Shown here piece by piece: positions 7,803 to 14,998 of a DNA stretch of 32,187 nucleotides (its first letter is position 1; each line of letters begins with the position of its first letter). Source of the DNA: Bacteroidales bacterium. Its GTDB lineage: Bacteria; Bacteroidota; Bacteroidia; Bacteroidales; UBA932. The position numbers and the translations under genes are program-made. The stretch is taken from contig WOYW01000008.1 in assembly GCA_011620605.1 (NCBI GenBank), positions 1 to 32,187 on the forward strand. Direction: 5' to 3'. The notes beneath the pieces were generated by a model. The model did no database searches. It worked only from the letters and a program-made list of their open reading frames with translations, and was not told where the DNA came from.

Positions 7803-8336
7803 ATGGAACAAAGGGACTATATTTTAAGGGAAATTGAGAAACTGGGCATGTTGCTGAGGGCTATAGTGACCAGGGTTTTCGGGGGGAATGCAAACAATGC
7901 CGTCCCGGAAGAAAAACAAGATGAAGTGACATCAGCGCTGATGGAAAATGCAGGTTTTGACTTGAAAGCATTTATCCGAATGGATGATGCCCTGGCGATC
8001 AAATACCTCCAGGATAGGAGGGATTTCAACATTCCGAACCTGGAGGATCTGGCCCTGATTCTCGAAAAGTTGGGAGCCGCAGAGCCCAAAGCCACAGAAC
8101 CGGGAGCAGCAGATCCGTTGGCTTCAGAACCGCTGCCGCCGCTTCCGTTGAATGCAGAACCGGGGATAGCAGATCCGGCAGTCCCGCAACCAAAAGAATC
8201 CCGCTCCGATTATCTGAAAAAAGCCCTTCTGATCCTGGAGCATTGCCGCGAAACTGACCGTACGTATTCCTTTGAGCGGGAAAGCCGCATAGGGGCTTTG
8301 AAAACGGCACTGGAGGAACCGGATGTGGTTATTTAA
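7803..8336 (+). CDS. Hypothetical protein with Pro/Glu/Ala-rich linker
   Basis: The 177-residue cytoplasmic protein starts MEQRDYILREIEKLG, an opening reminiscent of DUF6483-type proteins, but I do not recognise it firmly. The first ~90 residues look helical. Residues about 96-137 are a low-complexity linker of imperfect units such as AEPGIADP and TEPGAADP, whose DNA is also repetitive (two gcagaaccgg-like units). The last ~40 residues form another predicted helical piece. There is no signal peptide or catalytic motif. The start at 7803 is preferred because the longer frame would begin inside the repeat element. Its stop runs in the same frame into a headless YdeI-type gene. Confidence 0.65.
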   Translation: MEQRDYILREIEKLGMLLRAIVTRVFGGNANNAVPEEKQDEVTSALMENAGFDLKAFIRMDDALAIKYLQDRRDFNIPNLEDLALILEKLGAAEPKATEPGAADPLASEPLPPLPLNAEPGIADPAVPQPKESRSDYLKKALLILEHCRETDRTYSFERESRIGALKTALEEPDVVI

Positions 8337-8810
8337 ATAATTGCCGAGGGGGAAGCAAAGACGGAAAATCCGTGTATAGAGTATCGCGAGGCCCTGGAAG
8401 AAGCCCTCTGTTTCGGGTGGATTGACAGTACCCTCAGGAAAGTGGACGAGGATCGTTACCTCAGAAAATTCACTCCAAGGAGAAAAAACTCCAAATGGTC
8501 GCAGGTCAACATCAAGATCGCACAGTCCCTGATCGAAGAAGGAAAAATGACGCGCGTGGGACTCGGCAAATGGGAAAACCGCAAACCGCTCAAAGAGCTG
8601 CCCGGGAAAGATTTACCGCTGCCCGATTTCATCCGGGAAGCTTTTGCAAGGAACGAACCGGCTTTGGAAAATTTTAAAAATCTTGCACCCAGTTACAGGC
8701 GGCAGTACATCCTTTGGATTACCAGTGCCAAAACCCCGGAAACAGTGCAGAAACGGATAGGCGAATCCATCGGCCTTTTAAAGGAAAAGCAAAAATTGGG
8801 GATGCGCTAA
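8337..8810 (+). pseudogene. YdeI/OmpD-associated family gene lacking its 5' end
   Basis: From 8379 on, the frame reads EYREALEEALCFGWIDST, then RKFTPRRKNSKWSQVN, a strong match to the YdeI/OmpD-associated family often annotated as bacteriocin-protection protein. The usual ~40 N-terminal residues are missing. No ATG exists between the stop of the upstream gene (8334-8336, same frame) and the conserved core, and the first usable start, GTG at 8442, would cut off the conserved CFGWIDS motif. The 3' part looks intact to the stop at 8810. It was probably truncated by a deletion that joined it to the hypothetical gene before it. A read-through product with that gene is possible but needs suppression of the stop. 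Confidence 0.72.
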
Positions 8811-8824
8811 ACTTTCACCGTGCG

Positions 8825-11359
8825 CTAATCTTTTACCATATTCTTAAAGGCCCATCCGAAGATCAGGTAAGCGGTATTTCCGCCAATCGTACCTTCGTTT
8901 TGTCCCCAAAGGAAGGGCCAGTCATCGTAGTTCTCAAAGTGGTCGGGCTGTCTGAACAATATGCCGGGAGCCACATTCCCCGGAATAAAGGAGAAATCGG
9001 CCCTGTTGTTGCCGTAGAAAACCGCTTTTGGACGGGTTGCTCCCACGGTAGCCACCAGCGAATAATTGTGATAGGGATGGCAGCCAAACAACCAGTTGGT
9101 GACCTTAAAGGCATGACTTTCGTCAATGATGTCGGGGTAATACCGGTTGGCAAAGCAAATGGTAGTTCCAAAACTCACCACGCCTCCGCTACCTGCCCAG
9201 TTCCCCAGACCGATGGGTGCTCCGTAGGGATTATCCTTTTCAAGCTGCTCAATATATTCTTTATACTGCATAACATATGGACGGAGCTTTTCTTTGTAAG
9301 ATGCGTCCATGTGGGGAATGGCATGCAGTGCCGTCAGGATATTGCTGCTCACATGCCGGTCAAGAGCCGGCCACAGCTGTTCATTAAAATGATCCAGATA
9401 CGTTTGTTCTCCCGTGGAGATGTAAAGTTGCAGGTTGGTGGCAAAATTGCCGGAACCGAATCCCCGGCCCCGTCGCTGCTGCGGCATGGCGGCCATTAGC
9501 TCCGTTGCCTCTTTCAGCAGTCGTTTTGACTGTTGCAGCGCCCTTTCCGAAAGGTCGTCGTTGTATCCTTTCAGGGCGCGGCTTGCCGAGGCAAACATGG
9601 TTGCGGCCATCTGGTCCAGGAAGGGATTGCGGCTGGTAAATGCCCACATGTCGTCCTTCACTCCGCTGGACCGCCCGTCGGCCGCCACTTCATACGGGCC
9701 GAGTTCGGGGTTGTAGGGAAGGCCATCCGTGATGGAGGCGGCATCGCCCAGGTGGTGGTAATTGTCCAGCACCGAGTTGGAAAGCGTTTGCGCCATATGA
9801 CCGATGATCTCTGCCTGCGCTACCAGCTGCATCGTCCCGTGCTCAATAAACTGCAATATGTCGGGGGTTCCGTCCGGGCGGTGAAGGTCCACGTAACGTT
9901 GGTCCTGATCCACAAACGTCTGATCACGCAAGGGCTTGAAATACTCCCAGGTCTGGACAAAGTTTTGCACCACGCCGATGTTCGACCCCGTCTCAATATC
10001 AAAATCTCCGGCGTCGAAGAAACCGCCTACGTTCAATCCCGGGATCGTTTCCAGTGCCTTATAAGGGGTGTCGGTTGTGGGGCCTTGCCCGTGAAGGTCA
10101 AAATGATCTGTGTTGGGGGGTGCCTGAAGGTACCCCTCTTTGAAAGGTTCCCCGTGCCATACCCTGTATGCCTCGTTCACATACATGTGGTTCATATGTA
10201 TTGGGATCCAGATGTCGCTGGTGGCATCGGTGATCTTGTCGTATACGTTATCTTCTATAATAAAATTGTTCGTTTTGCAGTCCCCGTATTGGATGTAGTA
10301 TATGCCGGGTTCGCTTACCGGGGTAAAATCGAATTTCACGTAATGGTATTTGTAATAGTCGCCCCAGGGTTCAATTTTGTCGCTGAATACTTTGGTCTCA
10401 TTACCGTCGTTCTCTATTTTATAAATGGAGGCTGATTTCAGCGGTTTATCTTTTTTGTCCAGTTCAATGACAGATACTTTTTCTTGTCCGGGCAGGTAGC
10501 CCACCTGGGAGAAACCAATATTGGGTTCCCGGATCCATCCTTCAACGGCATTCGGTTCCACGGTCCAGGTCAGCACCTTGCCCGTTTTTCCTGCCGGCAG
10601 CAGGCTGCGGACGACAAACCATCCGTTCTGAGCCAGCACCCTGCCGTCAAAGAGCATTAACTCGGCATTTTTGGAGGTTATCTTCACCATCCGCTCGGGC
10701 GTATCGGGTGCCAGAAGCATGGTATACCCGGTCTCCATCGGAAGCGGGTCTATGAATCGGCCCGTGCCCCTGTCGTCCGAGGTCACGTAGCCCTTGAATT
10801 GTTTTAGTTTCTCGGTGTTCGGCCGGGTAATGGTGTTTCCAACCACGTAGCGCGGGAACCGGTTAGGACGCCCGTCCATCAGGTAGGCCTTTCCCCAGTA
10901 CTGCGACGGCAGGAACTCCAGGTTGAATCCCGCACTTCCTTCCAGTGCCTCGGGGAGTGGCTTATCCAGGTAAACGGAAACTTCCACCCCTTTGCCTTTT
11001 GCCGAGACAACCACACGCGATTCAAAATCGTAGTCTTCGTAACGCAATATTGATTCGATGGACTGTTCTGCCGGGTTGACCGTCCGGGTGGGTATTACTG
11101 GCACCAGGTCCCATTGCTCCGGTGTATTGGAGAGTCTCACGGCACCGCCCTGCGCCGTCCGGACGCCATGGTGAATGATCTCTATGCCGGCGGTTTTTTC
11201 GTCGTTAAACCCCCCGGTAAAAAGGTTGCTGTACACCAGTACGTTAACGCCCTGCGTCTGGAAATATTCCAGATCGTTCAGGATCAGGTTCTGGCCGTTG
11301 GCTTGATTGAATGTCGTAAATGACAGTAAGAAAAGAGATAGAAAAGTGTATCGTTTCAT
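8825..11359 (-). CDS. GH9 family cellulase-like glycoside hydrolase
   Basis: The ATG at 11359 gives 844 residues; a TTG three codons upstream is less likely. An N-terminal signal peptide ends near NGQ. Residues about 30-275 form a beta-rich N-terminal region of unclear family. About 280-372 match the Ig-like CelD_N domain that precedes GH9 (FSQVGYLPGQ to GIYYIQYGD). The rest is the (alpha/alpha)6 GH9 domain: GGFFDAGDFD carries the base aspartates at about 449 and 452, and NEGTIGGN near the C-terminus carries the acid glutamate at about 822. GH9 enzymes are inverting endo- or exo-beta-glucanases, with some beta-glucosaminidase-like members. It is probably exported and active on beta-glucan together with the nearby GH30 and GH5-like enzymes. 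It is convergent with the YdeI remnant. Confidence 0.88.
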   Translation of the reverse strand: MKRYTFLSLFLLSFTTFNQANGQNLILNDLEYFQTQGVNVLVYSNLFTGGFNDEKTAGIEIIHHGVRTAQGGAVRLSNTPEQWDLVPVIPTRTVNPAEQSIESILRYEDYDFESRVVVSAKGKGVEVSVYLDKPLPEALEGSAGFNLEFLPSQYWGKAYLMDGRPNRFPRYVVGNTITRPNTEKLKQFKGYVTSDDRGTGRFIDPLPMETGYTMLLAPDTPERMVKITSKNAELMLFDGRVLAQNGWFVVRSLLPAGKTGKVLTWTVEPNAVEGWIREPNIGFSQVGYLPGQEKVSVIELDKKDKPLKSASIYKIENDGNETKVFSDKIEPWGDYYKYHYVKFDFTPVSEPGIYYIQYGDCKTNNFIIEDNVYDKITDATSDIWIPIHMNHMYVNEAYRVWHGEPFKEGYLQAPPNTDHFDLHGQGPTTDTPYKALETIPGLNVGGFFDAGDFDIETGSNIGVVQNFVQTWEYFKPLRDQTFVDQDQRYVDLHRPDGTPDILQFIEHGTMQLVAQAEIIGHMAQTLSNSVLDNYHHLGDAASITDGLPYNPELGPYEVAADGRSSGVKDDMWAFTSRNPFLDQMAATMFASASRALKGYNDDLSERALQQSKRLLKEATELMAAMPQQRRGRGFGSGNFATNLQLYISTGEQTYLDHFNEQLWPALDRHVSSNILTALHAIPHMDASYKEKLRPYVMQYKEYIEQLEKDNPYGAPIGLGNWAGSGGVVSFGTTICFANRYYPDIIDESHAFKVTNWLFGCHPYHNYSLVATVGATRPKAVFYGNNRADFSFIPGNVAPGILFRQPDHFENYDDWPFLWGQNEGTIGGNTAYLIFGWAFKNMVKD

Positions 11360-11432
11360 CAGGATCAAAATAAATTATGCTGTTTTGATAGCTTTAATTG
11401 CTGAAGGTTTAATGCGTTATGATCAAATCTAT

Positions 11433-11440
11433 TATATTTG
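11433..11440 (+). promoter_or_regulatory. Candidate -7 box TATATTTG before the DUF3795 gene
   Basis: TATATTTG fits TAnnTTTG and lies 37 bases before the ATG at 11477. The expected transcription start would fall at the small G+C hairpin 11448-11464. The -33 box is weak (TTTA near 11408). Confidence 0.45.
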
Positions 11441-11447
11441 CGAAAGG

Positions 11448-11464
11448 GGGGTGCAACGCACCCC
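11448..11464. repeat. Isolated end motif of the cloverleaf repeat, copy C
   Basis: GTGCAACGCAC (11451-11461) is the reverse complement of the GTGCGTTGCAC end motif of the elements at 6175 and 7653. It is extended here by three G and three C into a 7-bp stem with an AAC loop. No interior of the element is present, so it is a solo end or a relic. It sits in the 5' leader of the DUF3795 gene. Confidence 0.55.
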
Positions 11465-11476
11465 AAAAATAATACC

Positions 11477-11779
11477 ATGAAAAAAATCCTATCTTCCTGC
11501 GGCTTGCTGTGTAATGAATGCGAATTCTACAGCAACCAATGTGCCGGTTGCTACCGGGTAAAAGGTGCGCCTTTCTGGGCGGCAGAATACACTACAGAGG
11601 GTATTTGCCCTTTGTTCAAATGTGCTGTTGTGGACAAAAAGTACAACAGTTGCGGGCATTGTCCCGACCTTCCTTGTGAGTTGTTTATCCGCATGCAGGA
11701 TCCCAACACCTCGGACGAGCAGCACCGGAAGTCACTCAAAGAAAGGGTGGCCAGGCTTAAAGGACAGGCGAAGGCATGA
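11477..11779 (+). CDS. DUF3795 cysteine-rich protein
   Basis: The 100-residue protein opens SSCGLLCNECEFY and contains ten cysteines (8, 12, 15, 22, 25, 44, 49, 59, 62, 67). This is the pattern of DUF3795, a probable zinc- or metal-binding family of unknown role. It has no signal peptide, so it is cytoplasmic. The start at 11477 is chosen because the longer frame begins inside the repeat-derived hairpin. Its TGA overlaps the ATG of the following GH105 remnant (ATGA), so the two were once translationally coupled. Confidence 0.82.
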   Translation: MKKILSSCGLLCNECEFYSNQCAGCYRVKGAPFWAAEYTTEGICPLFKCAVVDKKYNSCGHCPDLPCELFIRMQDPNTSDEQHRKSLKERVARLKGQAKA

Positions 11780-12555
11780 AAGCATTTTGGTGCACTAAGG
11801 TTCCACCTTTTTTATTCTGCCTGCTGCTGGAGCCGCTTACCTGTTGCTCCCGGACAGAAGAGTGGGGGCGGTATTCCCCGCACAAGGCGGGGCGGCTGAC
11901 GATAGAAGAGTTGCTCTCACGGCCAAAGCTTATGATGTTGAATTACCAAACGCCCGAGGCAAAGGGGATCCATTATGCCGAGGCTTGCAATGAGTTTGGA
12001 GCTGTGCGGTTTGCCGTTGCGCTGAAAGATACGGAGTTGCTCGCAAGGCTGGCTCAAAGGTATGCCATCGCCCGGACCGATACCATCCCCAACTCGGCAA
12101 ATCATGTGGATGTGAACGTTTTCGGCATCCTACCCCTGGAGTTGTACCGGGCGGGTATAGGGGAGGAGTTCCTGGAACAGGGGATGAAGTATGCAAACGG
12201 ACAGTGGGAGGATCAGTTGCCCGGCGGGCTGACGCGCCAGGTGTGTTACTGGATAGACGATATCTGGATGATCGCCGCACTGCAGGTTCAGGCATACCGT
12301 GTTGTGGAAAAGCCGGGGTATTTGCACCGTGCGGCCTGAGTGATTATCGCTTACCTGGAAAAATTACAGCAGCCCAACGGGTTGTTTTATCATGGCACCG
12401 AAGGTCCGTTCTTCTGGGGCAGCTCATAGATGAACCCGAGTCCTTCAGGGAAACCTCGGCAAGTATCTGAATGAGGACGGGACTTTGAGGGAAGTATGCG
12501 TAGGAACGGGCCAAAGTACAGATATCAACCACTACCTTACCCGGCCGAAAGGTCC
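11776..12555 (+). pseudogene. Decayed GH105/GH88-type unsaturated glucuronyl hydrolase
   Basis: Residues 1-187 of the open part match a GH105/GH88 enzyme: a signal segment, then HVDVNVFGILPLELYRAG and LPGGLTRQVCYWIDDIWMIAALQVQAYR. A TGA at 12337-12339 breaks the frame, but the same frame continues as YLEKLQQPNGLFYHGTEGPFFWG. It then jumps frame to QLIDEPESFRETS and again to KYLNEDGTLREVCVGTG, ending near HYLTRPK. At least one premature stop and two internal deletions with frame changes are visible, removing over a hundred expected residues including much of the active-site region. The ancestor would have cleaved unsaturated galacturonyl or glucuronyl ends left by pectin lyases. The ATG overlaps the DUF3795 stop. 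Confidence 0.85.
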
Positions 12556-12775
12556 GAGATCTGGTTTTCCTCCAACAGGAACTCCCGGGGATGGGATTTT
12601 GACATAGTTTCAGGCATACTGGACTTTTCGTACCATGAAGACCACAATATACTGGATATGAGTGTTATGAACAATGTGAATTTCACCCACGCCCAGGTTC
12701 TTTTTTCCGGGGTTAATTCTCCGTATGATGAGTTGGAACCGCACAGCTTTTTGACCGTGGCGGATCTTCTTTTGA
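12556..12775 (+). other. Unassigned remnant between GH105 and deoC pieces
   Basis: A plus-strand frame starting in the GH105 remnant runs through here and includes IWFSSNRNSRGWDFDI, faintly like a blade of a TolB/PD40 propeller. It lacks a plausible start and the resemblance is too short to name. I treat the stretch as gene debris. Confidence 0.35.
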
Positions 12776-12982
12776 CATTTATTCGGCACAATTCCAAATC
12801 TGGAACTAATGCGAAAAAATGTAGGCCCAAATGTGAAAATCAAAGTGGCGGGAGGCGTAAGAACTCTTGATGAATTAATTGCTGTCCAAAAAGCGGGATG
12901 TACCCGTTGTGGAGCTACTGCAACAGCAGCCATTATGGAAGAAGCGTTTAAAAAATTCGGGACACCGAGTCCCTTTCTATAA
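12776..12982 (+). pseudogene. deoC: deoC remnant: C-terminus of deoxyribose-phosphate aldolase
   Basis: The frame reads LELMRKNVGPNVKIKVAGGVRTLDELIAV and ends GCTRCGATATAAIMEEA before the stop at 12980-12982. This is the C-terminal third of DeoC, including the KxAGG(V/I)RT phosphate-binding and catalytic lysine strand. An upstream stop at 12773-12775 and absence of the rest of the barrel show it is a fragment of about 65 residues. The family cleaves 2-deoxyribose 5-phosphate to acetaldehyde and glyceraldehyde 3-phosphate. It overlaps the lacI 3' end by 35 bases on the opposite strand. Its position beside a ribokinase locus suggests that a pentose/nucleoside gene was lost here. Confidence 0.82.
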
Positions 12983-13961
12983 GCTCTGGTGGTAATAAGA
13001 TCCTGGTTCCCATATCCCGATTCCCTTCCAGGCTTTGAAGCATGATCTTGACGGCCAGGGTACCAATCTCATCTGTGGGCTGGCTAATGCGTGTGATAGG
13101 CGGGTTCAGATAATCCAGGTAGGTGTTATTGTCAAAAGATATTACAGAGATGTCGTCTTTTATCTTAAGACCGGATTCATTTATAGCTTTCATGGCACCC
13201 AAAAGGATGGTGTTGCTCAGAGTGAAAATGGCAGTGGGTTTCTTTTTGCTGTTCAACAGCAATTTGGTTTCCAGGTAGCCGTTCATGATGGAAAAATCTT
13301 CTCCGGAAATAAAAATCTCTGACTCCAGGCCGGCCTCTTTCATAACGTCGCTGTATCCCCTTACCCTTTCTTTGGAGGGCATGGAGTAAGGAGTTCCGCA
13401 TATACAGGCAATTTTGTAGTGACCCCTGGCCAAAAAATATTCTGTTGCCATCCTGCCTCCCTGGTAATTATTTGTGCTCACGAAAGGCAGTCCGGAGTTT
13501 TGGTAATAACGGTCTATAAGGACAATCGGGATTGAGTTTTTATTGATCTCTTCCAGAAAAGAAGGATCCTGTCCGCAGGGTACGGCAATGATCCCGTCCA
13601 CCTGTCGCGACAACAACGATCTTACCACATCTCTTTCATCATGTTCGTTTTCAAGCGAATCTGCCAGAATAACAGTATAACCGTGTTCTTTGGCCTGATG
13701 TATTACTATGTTCGAAATGTTTGAAAAATAGGGGTTGTCAATGTTGAGAATAATCAATCCCAGAGTATTGGTTTTTCGGGTGCGCAAACCTTTAGCTAAC
13801 AGACTCGGTGTGTAATTACATCTTTTGGCTTCTGCAGAAATTAGTTCTACAGCTTTTTTACTAATGCGGTATTTTTCTGCCTGACCGTTCAACACTCTGG
13901 AAATAGTTGATATTGAGTACCCGGTGCGTTTGGATATGGAAACAAGCGATTCTTTTTTCAT
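12948..13961 (-). CDS. LacI family transcriptional regulator
   Basis: The ATG at 13961 gives 337 residues; the open frame extends further upstream, but that part would overlap the divergent ribokinase gene and shows no LacI homology. The N-terminus VSISKRTGYSISTISRVLNG is a canonical LacI helix-turn-helix plus hinge start. Residues about 60-335 form the periplasmic-binding-protein-like sensor domain, with NTLGLIILNIDNPYF and DISVISFDNNTYLDYLNPPIT. The gene is divergent from ribokinase with 120 bases between, which contain a LacI-type palindrome. It therefore probably controls the ribokinase-SusCD operon, and the ligand may be ribose or a related compound. The final SRIF residues are encoded within the deoC remnant. 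Confidence 0.92.
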   Translation of the reverse strand: MKKESLVSISKRTGYSISTISRVLNGQAEKYRISKKAVELISAEAKRCNYTPSLLAKGLRTRKTNTLGLIILNIDNPYFSNISNIVIHQAKEHGYTVILADSLENEHDERDVVRSLLSRQVDGIIAVPCGQDPSFLEEINKNSIPIVLIDRYYQNSGLPFVSTNNYQGGRMATEYFLARGHYKIACICGTPYSMPSKERVRGYSDVMKEAGLESEIFISGEDFSIMNGYLETKLLLNSKKKPTAIFTLSNTILLGAMKAINESGLKIKDDISVISFDNNTYLDYLNPPITRISQPTDEIGTLAVKIMLQSLEGNRDMGTRILLPPELIERDSVSRIF

Positions 13962-14055
13962 CTTTTTCCGGTTTTGTTTTGGAATAATGCAAGGTAATAT
14001 AAATAAATTTCTCTGTAAAATTTTTGTGGTTAAATAATTTTTACCTAAAATTGCA

Positions 14056-14065
14056 CAAACGTTTG
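14056..14065. promoter_or_regulatory. LacI-type operator palindrome CAAACGTTTG
   Basis: A perfect 10-bp palindrome with the central CG typical of LacI-family operators lies 16 bases before the ribokinase ATG and 94 bases from the lacI start. Bound repressor would block the ribokinase operon start region. Confidence 0.7.
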
Positions 14066-14081
14066 CATTAATAACTAAAAC

Positions 14082-14981
14082 ATGGAGAAAATAGCCATAA
14101 TTGGAAGTTCTAATACCGATTTGGTAATTAAAACAGAAAGGATCCCGGAGCCGGGAGAAACAATCCTGGGAGGAGAATTTATGATGACACCCGGGGGAAA
14201 AGGAGCCAACCAGGCAGTAGCTGCAGCAAGACTTGGCGGGAAAGTTGCATTCATTACAATGATCGGTGACGATATATTTGGGAAAGAGGCATTGGATCAT
14301 TATAAAGAGGAATCCATGGATATTTCATGTGTCTTCACAGATCCGGAAACACCTTCCGGAGCAGCAATTATTTGCGTGGATGCCCATGGAGAGAACTGTA
14401 TTGTGGTATCGCCCGGGGCCAATAATAAAATGACCAGAAAGGACATAGATATGGCTATAGACGTGATTGAATCGTCCGACATAATACTTATGCAACTGGA
14501 AACACCTATGGATGTAATTGAATACGTTGCGGATATTGCTTGGGAAAAAGGAAAGAAAGTAGTTCTGAATCCGGCTCCGGCTGTAGAGCTGTCGGCAGAC
14601 CTTATAAAAAAACTTTATCTGATCACACCAAACAGTACAGAATGTAAGCAAATAACGGGAATTGCCATAAATTCACCGGCCGATGCTTCTACAGCAGCCG
14701 ATGCGCTTCTGGAAATGGGAGCCGGGAATGTGGTCATAACGTTAGGGTCAAACGGAGCATACGTCAAAAACCATCAGATGGAGGAATTTATTCCGGCAAT
14801 ACTTGTGGAAGCTGTAGATACAACGGCTGCCGGCGATACTTTTAATGGTGCTTTATGCGTTGGTCTTTCGGAAGGAATGAGTTTGTCCGAGGCTGTGCAT
14901 TTTGCCACAAAGGCAGCGGCCATATCGGTAACCAGAATGGGAGCCCAGGCTTCCATACCATATAGAAGAGAAATCAGTTGA
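14082..14981 (+). CDS. rbsK: Ribokinase (PfkB family)
   Basis: The 299-residue protein has the PfkB layout: NTDLVIKTERIPEPGETI, then the GGKGANQAVAAARLGG substrate-side motif at about 38-53, and TTAAGDTFNGA near the C-terminus with catalytic aspartate at about 252. It phosphorylates D-ribose to ribose 5-phosphate with ATP in the cytoplasm. The length and the MTPGGKGANQA motif fit ribokinase better than fructokinase. It is the first gene of the operon behind the LacI-type palindrome, and SusC follows 17 bases after its stop. This makes ribose the likely end product of the locus. Confidence 0.9.
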   Translation: MEKIAIIGSSNTDLVIKTERIPEPGETILGGEFMMTPGGKGANQAVAAARLGGKVAFITMIGDDIFGKEALDHYKEESMDISCVFTDPETPSGAAIICVDAHGENCIVVSPGANNKMTRKDIDMAIDVIESSDIILMQLETPMDVIEYVADIAWEKGKKVVLNPAPAVELSADLIKKLYLITPNSTECKQITGIAINSPADASTAADALLEMGAGNVVITLGSNGAYVKNHQMEEFIPAILVEAVDTTAAGDTFNGALCVGLSEGMSLSEAVHFATKAAAISVTRMGAQASIPYRREIS

Positions 14982-14998
14982 ATGGAAAAGGAGAAAAA

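Noticed and set aside
8714..10435. Long plus-strand open frames of 261 and 300 codons
   Set aside because: They lie antisense to the GH9 gene, match no family and lack signals; they arise from its codon usage.
12556..12808. TolB/PD40 propeller gene
   Set aside because: Only a 16-residue resemblance (IWFSSNRNSRGWDFDI) within gene debris; not enough to call.
13962..14300. 113-codon upstream extension of the LacI frame
   Set aside because: It overlaps the divergent ribokinase gene and its operator region, and the helix-turn-helix begins right after the ATG at 13961.
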